Of a stretch of 64,000 bases of DNA, positions 11,204-21,797 are shown in pieces (the stretch's first letter is position 1; each line of letters opens with the position of its first letter). The position numbers were made by a program, and so were the translations under genes. Source of the stretch: Carnegiea gigantea (Eukaryota > Streptophyta > Magnoliopsida > Caryophyllales > Cactaceae); assembly GCA_029747015.1 (NCBI GenBank), contig JAKOGI010000024.1, positions 541,001 through 605,000 of the forward strand. The letters are read 5' to 3'. The notes under the pieces are model-generated. The model was not told where the DNA came from and did not search any database. It saw only the letters and a list, made by a program, of their open reading frames with translations.

Positions 11204-12495
11204 TGACCACGGCTGCAAGCGCAAACGGATAGTCATAGTATAGATAAAAAGATCGCTCCTCAAGGACCACTGTAATCCATCGAGTTTTGTCTACCAAAAT
11301 ATGCTATATAAAATTCTAATTCAAGCGGGTTCGATTTAATAACTTCTAATTCACAAATTTTTATGTCAATTAAGGAAACATACCTAGGAATTCATGTAGT
11401 TATGAAAGTTGATTAGATCAAAATGATAAGTATGTGCTCTTCTCTAACCGGTTAATTTTGAGGATTTGCAATATATCCGAAAACTTAGTCTATTCTTTCA
11501 AACTCAACCAAATTTGCCTAACTAAGAAAAACTCATTCTTTTAAACTAATTTGTTCTAATCTAAGTTAAACATCTTTGATTACACTCTATGTCCTCCGAA
11601 CACGCAAATCTCTCTTTCGAGAGAATGTCATGTTAGGTTTTATCAAGCAGTTAAATAATCAAATGTCACCTTTTAGTTTTTCACCCAATTGTTTCAAGTG
11701 TGCAAGCACATTTTGGCCAAAAATTCACTCACAACATGATTATGACTTGATAGAATGAAATTAAACCAATCGTAAAAATAAGCACAATTATTTAGATTAA
11801 AACATGATCCAACTATACTTTCATAAGCTACTAAATTCCTAGACAAAATAAAAACTATTCGCTCATGATTAAGGATTAAACAGTAACCAACGTTTTGCGA
11901 AATCTGAGCAGAAGAGCTTGACTAAGAATAGCCTTCAACCAAGGGCTTCGAACCACCTCAGATCAAACACTCACGCTCAAGATTTCTCACCAATACAAAT
12001 ACCAAACTAAAAATCTAAACTAAAAACAACAAAAATTTGAGAAAGAAGATAAACTATGCTACTCTTGCTTGCTTTCCATCTATTTCTCTATGCATATGCC
12101 CCTCTCTTCTATTGCTGAACGAAGCCCTTTTATAGGAGAGCTCGGCCATTTTCAGCCACACAGCTGAAGGAAGACGAAGAGGTTGCAGTTTCTCAACTCA
12201 CCACGGACCGTGGCAAACACCACGGTCCGACCGTGGTCTGGGCTGGAAACAATTTTTTGCTCTTTTCTTGCTCCACGGGTGAAGCATCACATGGATATCC
12301 ATGGGAGAAATCAAAATACATCCTACCAAGGGTTAAATACTGAGTAAAAAGGCCTAAAATCTTGCAAAACATATCAAACAACCATACTTAAGCATAAATC
12401 GAGAATGGGGGTATAAATAACAACATTAAGCACATAATTCTCCTAAAAATGAAGCAAAATAGCCCTAAAATGATGTATACATTGAGCACTTATCA
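11204..12495 (-). repeat. 3' LTR of Athila element
   Basis: 1,292 bp, similar throughout to 21798-23087. On the minus strand it starts TGATAAGTGCTC and ends ...GGTCA. It contains a G+C-rich patch with the hairpin-forming words CCACGGACCGTGG (12201-12213) and CACGGTCCGACCGTGG just after it. The minus-strand ORF at 12193-12381 is LTR sequence, not a gene. Confidence 0.9.
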
Positions 12496-14629
12496 AACTC
12501 TCCCATGCTTAAACCGTTGCTTGTCTTGGAGCAATACAAAGAAAAACAAAACTATGCACAACCTCCTCAGGATAGACATAGGTAACATTCAAAGGGCAAA
12601 GCTGACCCAAAGGTAGCCCCAAAAGACACAAAAATCATAAACAAATAGATTAGGGAATGAAATTTTTGAAAACCTTTTGATAAACCACAATGTCAAACTT
12701 GAATCAATCTCCCCAAATCGTCAAATACAGTCATTTCAACATATGAAACAAGTAAGGCTAGTAAGGCCGGTAGAACCTCGCTATAGTTATATGGCACTCA
12801 TCACTTATGTGTTTAATAATAGTGAAGTTCTCTCAATTCTCATTCCTTGGACTCAGATCTACCATGAGCTTGACAAGACTCTCAAATTTGCCATCATTAA
12901 TATGCAAACACACTAGACAGTCATGAGGACTTTCATAGTGTTGTAATGGGGCTATGGGTAAAGGCAAGAAGGGAACAAATGTTTTGGAAATGAGGAGCTA
13001 GAAGCCAGAGACAAAGAGCTAAACAATTATGATGCATCATACTACATCCTTCTTAGATCATTACAATTTATCAACAAATACATCCCCTATTGAAGACATA
13101 AAGAGTCAAAAATTACAAATAACTTGCAATCCCAACAAGGCTAACAATTTCTTCCCTTTTTTATATTATTTTTTTATTATTTCCCTTTTTTGTGTTCCTT
13201 TTTTTTCCCTTTTGCTTTTTTCCTCCAAAAAGGATCGTCAAGGGGAAATCCATAACGAACTTTAAATTCCAACTCTTCTCTAAACTTTGTACAATGAAAC
13301 AAGGGATATATCAAAATCTCACATCCCTTCACCAAACAGCCAAAATTTACTAAAAGATAACAATCCGCCTTACTAATGTGCTATCAAACATGATGCAAAA
13401 GAATGAAACGCTTCTCTAGTCTTGGCTTAAGGGTAAGACAAGTATTTAGCCATGGGCTATAATAGGATGTTCAAATTAAGAAATAAAAGGGATAGCAAGG
13501 GATACAATACACAACAAAGGTGGCTATTTGGTCGTCATGTTTAACAAATCAAAGAAAAATACCTCAATCATGTTGCCTAAATGCATATCCGAAATGTGAT
13601 CTTGAATGAGAATCAAAGCAAGTTTTAGAGAAATGACGTCAAGGGAGAGTCATATATGAAAGAAAATATGAGACTAAATTGATAAATAGCCTCTAAAAGC
13701 TCAAAGCCTTACGGAACATCTACCAAGGTCATGACTAGCTCATTAGTAAACACATACGAAAATTCATGTAAAGACTTATGGGGTAAACAATTCGCACTAG
13801 ACATGTGGTCAAAACATGGAGCTTATTTCTAAAAATCATTCTCAAACATTTTTGTGCACAATTTGTATGAATCAAAGGATCAAACTAAACCAAAGAAGTC
13901 TACCAAATCTAGAAAGATCATCATCGGAGGATTTTTTTTCCCTTTAATTCTCTTTTTTTTGAATGCTCCTAATAACAATGCAAACTAAAATGTACAAGAA
14001 ACTAATAAAAGAAAACTGAAATGCAACTTGGAATGAAAAGAAAACTAAATGCACTACCCACAGTTAAACGAAACTAAAACCTAAAATAAAAACTCAAAAA
14101 CTATCACTAACAACATATGTAAAGCACAAGCACACCAAACCAAATTAGGCATCAGACACCAAATATAATGACTAACTCCCCCACGCTTGAATCACACATT
14201 GCCCTCAGTATGGGCATACAATAGAAAAAGGCAAGGGGGTAGCACAGAGCAATCAGAAAGAAGATGGTGGTGGAGGATGGGGTGGTTGGCCATAAAAAAT
14301 ATGCCAATCTCGCCATGTCTCTAGACATGCCCTATAGTCCTGAAAATACTGAGTCTGGGTAATAAGCATCACACAAAGCTCATCGTGGCACTCCTGGACA
14401 AAGTCCTGAAGAGCGGCGTTCGTAAAAGCAACAAATGCTTGAAGGGAAACTTGCTCCTCTTGATTGAATCTAAGGGTGCCTTGGAGGTCAGAATAATCAG
14501 AAGGGGGTGGTTGAGTAGAGGAATTAGGTCCGGCTTAACTAAATGAGGGGCTGGATGATGGGGTGCGCATCGAACAACCTCGTCATCACCAAGTACCTAA
14601 TAAAGGTTAGCCCAATGAAGTAGGGTGGT
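12496..14629 (-). other. Athila 3' untranslated region
   Basis: No coding sequence. The edge next to the LTR reads, on the minus strand, AAGCATGGGAGAGTT before TGATAAG, a usable polypurine tract. A second purine tract, on the minus strand AAGCGTGGGGGAGTTAGT, sits at about 14167-14184 and follows GAGGGCAATGTGTGATTC. Such a doubled tract is typical of Athila/Tat elements, where an internal tract ends the pol unit. The rest (12520-14160) is AT-rich with pyrimidine runs near 13150-13220 and no recognisable gene. Confidence 0.6.
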
Positions 14630-15611
14630 TCAATCGACATTGGGAAGCGACAAAAGCTGATCCCCATGGTAAATCCAACATAAACGTCCAGCCTCAACTT
14701 TGCAAAAGTTCATAATTTCAAAAGCAGCTTGATCAAGCCGCTTGAACCCGAAAACTCTACCCTCAGGATTTGGTTCAACACCCAAAAATCTAGTAATAGT
14801 AGTCACGATACCATCAATGACTGTCCTACCTTTAGTGCTAACAATAGCACTATGCAATTACCTGGCTAAAAAGGAACCTGGGTCAAGCTGGACACCATCA
14901 AGCATATAGGACAAGAAGTACAACTCAGACAATTTTTGGACATTCAGACTATCGTCCTGAGCAAAAAGGGAACAAGCCAAAATACGGTGAGCTACTCTAA
15001 TGCAAGGGTTTCTAATATGTGTGCATTTTGATGAACTAGTGCTATACCTAGCACTCCCTAAATGTTCGCCCCAAAATGCATTCGGGTTGAACTCGTGGGG
15101 GACTTGGCGGTTTCGTGAATCCATACTAGGCGGAAAACCGAAGATGCTGTTAAAGGTACCTAGCCTAAGTTCATATAATTGTCTATACAAATAAAACGAT
15201 ATGTACCCGGCTTGACATTGAGGTTCCTCTACTGCTCTCGACATGGAGTGTACTTAGGAATTCTAGGGTCAAGTCCCGATATGTATGCTCTTTGACTTCT
15301 AAATAGTGTCCCATACCAGCTCTTGCAAATAACCATCAAATATCATCCAACATTCCTAACCGAGCCAATAGTTCCTCATCATAATATCTAGTTTTTACAA
15401 CCATGCATTTATTCAAGATATTATATCTAGCAACATGATAAGGATGTGTTAACCCAAGAGGTTGAGGAATGTTACCTCTAGCATGTGCATTAGTGGATAT
15501 TCGGGATGTCCTTTGAGGTTGAGGTGGTGCTTGACTTAAAGAACCAACTTCCTTGGTGCTCCTTTGTCTCTTGGTTTGCGCTATTGTTGCAAAAACCAAA
15601 ATAAAAACCAA
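14630..15611 (-). pseudogene. Athila ORF1 protein (envelope-position ORF), broken
   Basis: The minus-strand sequence from 15611 starts with a hydrophobic segment, then an Arg/Gln-rich linker and a VVKTRYYDEELLARLGMLDD segment. After a frame change near 15300 the reading resumes at 15244 with the core of the Athila ORF1 family: LYELRLGTFNSIFGFP, HIRNPCIRVAHRILACSLF and ELYFLSYMLDG. A single TAA at about 14858 interrupts it before HSAIVSTKGRTVIDGIVTTI, which matches the family's conserved continuation. The function of this family is unknown; it occupies the envelope position of Athila but has no clear fusion peptide here. One frameshift and one stop are visible. Confidence 0.75.
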
Positions 15612-16612
15612 AACAAAAAACTAAATAGAAAAATTTGAAGAAGAAAATGAAGAAATTGAGTAAAAAGAAGAAGAATAAAAGAGGGAAAAAGATGGGTATG
15701 GTCAATGAGTGAAGTGAGATGAGTTTGAAGAAGAAGAAGAAGAAGAAGAAGAAGAAGAAGAAGAAGAAGAGATGAAATTTATGGGGAAAGAGAAACGATT
15801 GAGTGAAAGGGGATGATTTTGGGTGAAAATGAGTGAAAATGGAGAAGAAATGAGAGATGATTGAAGGTATTAGCTGTGGAGGATTTAGAGAGAGAAAACA
15901 GAGGTAGAGTGAGAGAGAGAGAGAGACTCGAGGTTGAAGATGAATTGTGAGGGAGAGGAGTGGTCACTGCGATCAAAAACCTAGACCGCGGGCCGCAGGA
16001 GTACACCACGGTCAAACCGTGGTGTCTGTTGACACAGTTTCTTTTCTTTTTTTCTGTTTCTTTTTCTTTTTGTTTTTTTTTACTGGGTTGACATCCTACG
16101 GCCGTAGTTCTAGGGGTGGTGCCAAACATTTTATCCATAGTTTTTTTTTTCTTTTTTTTAATTCACAAACTAAAAAAATAGTAAAAATAAAAGCTAAGGA
16201 AAGAAAAAGGAAAAAGAGCTTGGCTTACCTCACGAGAAACGCTCTTTTAAGGTCAAGAGTTTAACCCTTCTTTTATGGCTGGTCTGGATCAGTAAGTATA
16301 TGGACATTGGCTTTATCAATAGATTGTCCTAAAAGATATGGTTTTAATCATTGTTCATTGACTATAAACACTCCGGTAGACTCACTCCTCATTTCAACTG
16401 CTCCATTGGGTTGAAGCTTGGTGATCTTAAATGGGCCTGACCATCAGGATTTCAGTTTTCCCGGAAACAATCTCAGTCGGGAGTTCAATAAGAGGACCTT
16501 ATCACCTTTTCAAGCCTCTTCTTCATGATATGTTTATCGCGCCACTTCTTAGCTCGCTCCTTGTAAATACGCGAACTCTCGTAGGCTTCCAACCTTAGCT
16601 CAGCTAGCTTGT
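15612..16612 (-). other. Athila spacer between integrase and ORF1, with a perfect hairpin
   Basis: Mostly GA-rich or CT-rich low-complexity sequence without a gene. At 16003-16025 there is a perfect inverted repeat, ACACCACGGT-CAA-ACCGTGGTGT (10-bp stem, 3-nt loop), using the same CACGGT word found in this element's LTRs. From 16612 to about 16260 on the minus strand lies the decayed C-terminus of integrase. Confidence 0.55.
15727..15770 (+). repeat. (GAA)n microsatellite
   Basis: About 14 uninterrupted GAA units just upstream (on the minus strand) of Athila ORF1. It is flanked by GA-rich sequence to 15940, including a short (GA)n run at 15910-15925. Confidence 0.95.
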
Positions 16613-17300
16613 TTAGTTGCAAAAATTTCTGTCCTCTGGCTGCCTAGCCCAGTATGCCTTATGTTCCATCTCTACTAGCAAGTAACAAGACTTTTCAAAC
16701 ACCAACCGATTTGGAGTGGTGCCTAGAGGAGTCTTGTAAGCGGTGTGATATGCCCAAAGAGCATCATCTAGCTTGAAGGACCAGCCTTTGTGGGATCGAT
16801 CCACTGTTTTCTCCAGTATGCACTTCAATTCTCTATTCGAGAGTTCCACCTACCTACTTGTTTGGGGATGATAAGGCATAGCGATCTTATGAAATATCCC
16901 ATATTTTTTTAATAGTAACTCAACAGGCTTGTTGCAAAAGTGTGTGCCATTGTCACTTAGAAGAGCTCTTGTCGTGCCAAACCTTGTGAAAATATTTTTC
17001 TTGAGAAACTTAAAGACAACCTTGGAATCATTTGTTGGGGAGGCAATGGCTTCCACCCACTTAGAAACATAGTTAACCGCAACAAGGATGTAAAGGTTGT
17101 TATGGGAAGGAGGAAAAGGACCCATAAAGCTAATCCCCCATACATCAAACAACTCCATCTCAAGTATGCCACTTTGAGGCATTTCATGCCTCAATGCTCC
17201 CTGTTCACTGACATCTGTCACAAGTTATGAAAAATTTCCTTGCATCTTTAAAGAGCGTGGGCCAATAGAAGCCTGATTGGAGTACTTTCACAATCGTTTT
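16613..17300 (-). pseudogene. Athila integrase, broken
   Basis: The end of the zinc-binding HHCC domain is visible (GFYWPTLFKDARKFF, then CDRCQ) and is followed by a stop just before 17221. The core runs 17221-16850: [36 protein letters not shown], and YHPQTSR at the end. After another stop it continues as VELSNRELK...[21 protein letters not shown]. The second catalytic Asp (SDNGTHF) and the Glu of NREL are kept. The first catalytic position reads Ser where the family has Asp (WGIDFMGPF), so this copy could not cut or join DNA even without the stops. Confidence 0.85.
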
Positions 17301-17399
17301 ATCTGGTCCAGAATGGCCATCATAGGTTGAAGTATGTCAATGGTGTAAGACACTACAGACCTCATCTTTAGGCAAACACCTTCTATAAATCCCATCTCC

Positions 17400-18211
17400 A
17401 CATAGCTCGTCAACGAAAGGTTCTTCTCACACATAGTATTTAGCATCGGTAAAGTACTTTTTTCTTTGTTGGCAGGATAATCCTAGACGTAACACTCCGT
17501 ACACCTTGAAGTTTACCAAATCATCACACCATAGGGCAGCTTGTTAGGATATAGCGAATAGCTGCTCATCAGGGAAAGAGTCATCAATTAGGAGCTCTTC
17601 ACTAGGAGTGGCCTCTGGGCCTAAACGAGATAGATGATCAATAACCACATTCGCCAACTCGGCTTCATCTTTGATCTCCAAATCAGATTCTTAAAGAAGA
17701 AGAACCCATCAGATAAGTCAGGGTTTGGAGTTAGATTTCTTCATTAAATGTTTCAAAATGGCAGGATCTGTGAAAACAATGACCTTAGAATTAATCAAGT
17801 AGGATCTAAATTTTTCCAAGGTAAAGATAACTACTAAAAATTCCTTCTCAGTTGTGGCATAATTCACTTGTACTTAACTACTAAAAATTCCTTCTCAGTC
17901 GTGGCATAATTCACTTGTACTTCATCAAGAGTACGGCTAGCATAGTATATGACATATCGCTTTTTGTCCTTTCATTGCCCTAGAACAGCACCCACTGTAT
18001 AGTCACCTACATCACACATTACCTCAAAAGGTAGCTCCCAATCTGGCGCTTGCATTACTGGGGTGGTGATCAATGCCTCTTTTAACCTGTGAAAAGCACT
18101 CAAGCATACTTCAGTAAATTCAAAAGGCACATCCTTGACAAGTACATGGGTAAAAATCTTTAGTGAACCGTCGGTAAAAACTGAGGTGTTCGAGAAAACT
18201 CCTCACACCTT
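17400..18211 (-). pseudogene. Athila RNase H region, heavily decayed
   Basis: It lies between RT and integrase, where RNase H belongs. Short readable pieces remain on the minus strand, including DVCDYAVGA- and KNFTTTEKE-like stretches, but stops and frameshifts are dense. It contains an exact-length 47-bp tandem duplication (17828-17874 and 17875-17921). Confidence 0.6.
17828..17921. repeat. 47-bp tandem duplication in the RNase H region
   Basis: TAACTACTAAAAATTCC starts at 17828 and again at 17875. The two 47-bp units differ by a single base (GTTGTGG against GTCGTGG). It adds 47 bp and therefore shifts the reading frame. The near identity implies that it arose well after the element stopped being active. 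Confidence 0.9.
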
Positions 18212-19146
18212 TTAAGAAGTTGGTGGTGGCAATTTATCAATCACCTCCACCTTTACTTTGTCAACTTCAATGCCCTTACTAGAGACAACATGACCAAGGA
18301 CAATCCACTCTTGCACCATAAAATGACATTTCTCCCGATTCAAAACCAAATTCACATCTTCCCATCTTAGCAAAACCTTAGATAAGTTATTCAAGAATTG
18401 TTCATAGGTTGCACCATACACAGAAAAATCATCCATAAAGAGTTCCGTTATGTCCTTTATAAAATCAGAAAAAATGGCCATCATACAACGTTAAAATGTA
18501 AAAGGGGCATTGAATAACTCAAATGGCATTCTTCTATATGCATACGTACCATAAAACATGTAAAAGTAGTATTTTCTTGGTCATTAGGATGGGTAAGGAT
18601 TTGAAAGAATCCCGAATATCCATCTAAGTAGCAAAAATATGAGTTTTTAGCCAATCGTTGAAGCATTTGGTCAATGAAGGGAAGGGGAAAGTGATCTTTA
18701 CAGGTGGATTTACTCAGTTTCCGATAATTAATACACATACGCCAGCCTGTGACAGTCCTAGTAGAGATTAGCTCATTATTCTCATTTTTAACAACATTCA
18801 TCCCTCCTTTCTTAGGTACAACATGAACCGGCGTTACCCACGCACTATCAGAGATACGATAGATAATGTCGGCCTTAGGCAACTTCAAAATCTCCTTTTT
18901 TACCACCTCTTGCATGCTAGGGTTCAATCTTCTTTGGTGTTCAATTGAAGGGTTATGGTCATCTTCCATTAAGATTTGATGCATACACAAAGAAGGATGA
19001 ATTCCTTTTAAGTCATCAGGGGTGTATCCTATGGCTTTATGATGCTTCCTAAGTACTCTAAGCAAAGAGACAATTTGGGCTGCTTTCAAACTTGCATTCA
19101 CAATCACTGGGTATAAAGATTTCGGTGCAAGAAATTCATACCTCAA
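18212..19146 (-). pseudogene. Athila reverse transcriptase, frameshifted
   Basis: The first part (19146-18481) shows the Ty3/gypsy RT fingers and palm blocks: SAWVTPVHVVPKKGG, GWRMCINYRKL, DHFPLPFIDQML and YLDGYSGFFQI. A frame change near 18530-18484 moves the reading to 18484-18212, which contains the catalytic box as LFMDDFSVYG, followed by LNREKCHFMVQEWIVLGHVVS. The catalytic Asp pair is kept. The enzyme would copy element RNA into DNA from a tRNA-Asp-like primer; here it is disabled by the frameshift and later stops. Confidence 0.9.
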
Positions 19147-19256
19147 GGATGAAGGGAGGGGTGAACTTTTGCCTCATCAGACGAGGGCTTGCTTTCATCT
19201 TGTAATGATTCCACCTTAGCAAGGGAAGACGGAATTGGTAGAGAGGCTTCCAGAAG

Positions 19257-20375
19257 TTAAGCATACTCGGCTACTTCAAGATTTTTATCCCTAGTAGTAC
19301 TATTATTCAACATCAAGTGCTCAAGTGGAGAATTAAGGTTAAACATGGTTCCTCGCATTAAATCATCAACCACATCAATGTTATTACACTCATCAGAAAT
19401 GGAAGGGAACTTAGCGGCTTTTAGTAAATTAAACTTTACATGATCATTTCCCACATCAAAAGATAGTGTACCATTTTTCACATCGATACGGCACCCTGCG
19501 GTGGCCAGGAATGGTCTCCCAAAAATGATGGAGGTCCGTGTATCCTCCTCTATTTCTAGAATCACAAAGTCTGCTGGTACATATAAATCCACTACTTTTA
19601 TTGGAACATCCTCTAAAATTCCCACATGGTGTTTTACAGAACGGTCCGCCAATTGTAAGGAGATAGTAGTTGGCCTTATCTTTCCTAGTTCTAATTTTTT
19701 ACACATAGAAAGGGGCATCAAGCTCACACTTGACACTAAATCACATAAAGCACGGTCTACAGGCACATTCTCTATCAGGCTGGGAATTGAAAAACTACCG
19801 GGATTCTTTAACTTAGCTGAAAGCTTGTTTTGGATCGCCGCAATGCATTCTTCAGTCAAAGCTACGGTTTCATGTTCTTCAAGCTTTCTTTTATTAGATA
19901 GAATTTCTTTCCAAAATTTAGCATATGAAGGCATTTGAGTTAAGGCTTCAGTAAACGGAATGTTTATGTATAGTTTCTTAAGGACTTCTAAAAGCTTCCT
20001 AAATTGCATATCAAGTTTTGTTTTAGCCTTCCTCGGAGGAAATGTTAAAGGTAGGGTGTAGGGCTTTAGGCAAATGATCTTAAGGTCCTTAGAAACCACA
20101 TCAGGCTTATGCACGACATCATCTATTGCCGCCTTAGAGGGAAAGGACATCTCTTTCTCAAGATTCTCAACATGCTCATTATTATCATGCAAAGACTCAT
20201 TGTTGCAAATCCCCTTAGGTCCCTCTAATTGTTTTCCTCCTCTCAAAATCATTGCATTACATTGCTCCTTATAGTTAGGTTCAGGCTGGCTATGAAGTTT
20301 GCTTGGGAGTGTAGATGAAAAACTAGCTTTTTGGGCTATTTGGCCTTCCAACATTCTATTATGAGTTGTAAGCAC
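19257..20375 (-). CDS. Athila Gag C-terminus and aspartic protease ORF
   Basis: This 372-codon stretch is the longest open frame in the window. Residues 1-120 are the poorly conserved linker after the zinc knuckle (ILRGGKQLEGP). The protease follows: a conserved AALTEECIAAIQNKL-type lead, VPVDRALCDLVSSVSLMPLS, then LQLADRSVKHHVGILEDVPIKV and IIFGRPFLATAGCRIDV. The flap and the GRPFLAT block are intact. At the active site, however, family members read DLGAS where this copy reads DLVSS, so the Gly after the catalytic Asp is lost and activity is doubtful. It was originally part of a single Gag-Pol frame running from 21386. Confidence 0.85.
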   Translation of the reverse strand: MLTTHNRMLEGQIAQKASFSSTLPSKLHSQPEPNYKEQCNAMILRGGKQLEGPKGICNNESLHDNNEHVENLEKEMSFPSKAAIDDVVHKPDVVSKDLKIICLKPYTLPLTFPPRKAKTKLDMQFRKLLEVLKKLYINIPFTEALTQMPSYAKFWKEILSNKRKLEEHETVALTEECIAAIQNKLSAKLKNPGSFSIPSLIENVPVDRALCDLVSSVSLMPLSMCKKLELGKIRPTTISLQLADRSVKHHVGILEDVPIKVVDLYVPADFVILEIEEDTRTSIIFGRPFLATAGCRIDVKNGTLSFDVGNDHVKFNLLKAAKFPSISDECNNIDVVDDLMRGTMFNLNSPLEHLMLNNSTTRDKNLEVAEYA

Positions 20376-20399
20376 ATCAACCTTTGAGGCTAATTGCTT

Positions 20400-21386
20400 A
20401 ATATACTCATCCTATTTTTGTTACGCCATAAGCGTACTTTCCATCATTGCTTCTAAATGAGACTTTTGGGGCATTTGAGAAGGGAATGGGGGTCTTTGAA
20501 AGCCAAGGAGTGGTCTAGCATTCATAGGGGGCATATTCGATGGGTTTGGATTAGACCTATAGGAGAAATTCGGATGATTCTTCGAACTCGGATTATAGGT
20601 ACTAGCAGGGTTGGCCGGTCTCGGGTTGAAGTTTTGAACATAGTTAGCTTCACTAGGGTCTTCGGAAAAAGGGCTCCTAACTTAGCAATTCAAAGTTACA
20701 TGCTCAATAGAACCACAAATTTTACAAGGGGAAGGGGCACTAGAATTCACAGCATTAACATTCATTTGGTCCTGCCTTTGCGTTATAGCATCTACTTTAG
20801 CAGAAAGTAAAGTAGGCGCATCAACTTCAAGCTTACCTCCAACCCGGTTGAGTTGGCGTCATTCAGTGGACCATTGAAAGTTGTTAAGTGTCATCTCCTC
20901 AATTAGATTATAGGCTTCATCCTTAGTTTTGTTCATCAAGGTTCCTCCTGCCACCGCATCAATAGTAGACCTAATGGGTTGGATCACACTATCATAAAAG
21001 GGTTGGATAATAATCCAACGCTGAAGACCATGATGGGGGCATAAGCATAGCAAATCTTTAAACTGCTCCCAGGCTTCGTAGAGCATCTCTTCATCTTTTT
21101 ACGTGAAGTTGGTGATCTGATTTCTCAAGCTTGCTGTTTTGCTTGGAGGGAAAAACTTGGAGAGGAAGGCTCTTGTCAACTCATCCCAAGTGGTAATGAA
21201 TCCAGATGGTAAGGAGTGTAACCAAGCCCTTGCTTTATCCCTCAATGAGAAAGGGAAAAAGCGCAGATGAATTGCATCAGTGGAGACTTCATTAAGTTTT
21301 AACGTATCGCACACGTTCAAAAAGATCGAGAGGTGTAGATTTAGGTCTTCTAAAGGTGTTCCCCTAAACTGGGATTGTTGCGCCAT
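20400..21386 (-). pseudogene. Athila Gag (capsid and zinc knuckle), broken
   Basis: 21386-21099 gives a retrotransposon Gag domain (LRFFPFSLRDKARAWLHSLP, WDELTRAFLSKFFPP). After a stop it resumes at 21086-20859 with LYEAWEQFKDLLCLCPHHG and TIDAVAGGTLMNKTKDEAYN. Further along, 20726-20685 encodes a CX2CX4HX4C knuckle (CKICGSIEHVTLNC) followed at once by a TAA where the family continues. The order capsid, linker, knuckle is normal for Athila Gag. At least three stops are present. Confidence 0.85.
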
Positions 21387-21775
21387 TGAAATGAGTGCTG
21401 ATTTGAGCTTAAAATTGTTGGCATCAACAGTAGGGTGAGCAATGCTTTAATCCCTTAGACTCTAGGGGTAACGACATCTTGAAGCGTTTTTCTTTGGTCA
21501 TCTCCTCCTCCTACTATGTTTGTTAAATTCTTTCTTGCCTCACGTCTTTGTTCTTCAATCCTTTGCCTCTTCCTCCTTAAGCGGAAACTCCTTTTAATCT
21601 CGGGATTAAGTTCGTACAAGATTGGACTTCACTTAAACAGGAAAAATTCCGGCAAGCACTATAAATAATACTACCATCACAATCAAACAAGAAAACCAAA
21701 AATAAAATAAAAGTAAAAGGTAATAAAATACTTAGTCAATTTCGTAAGACCAACTCAACAATTAACAGATTGTTC

Positions 21776-21793
21776 CCCGGTAATGGCACGAAA
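21776..21793 (-). promoter_or_regulatory. Athila primer-binding site, decayed (tRNA-Asp type)
   Basis: Next to the 5' LTR the minus strand reads TCGTGCCATTACCGGGG, close to the TGGCGCCGTTGCCGGGG site shared by Athila and Tat elements. It differs at several positions. Confidence 0.75.
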
Positions 21794-21797
21794 AACT

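Noticed and set aside
19501..20810. Plus-strand ORFs of 66 to 145 codons
   Set aside because: They are antisense shadows of the Athila Gag-protease reading frame, which carries the recognisable motifs.
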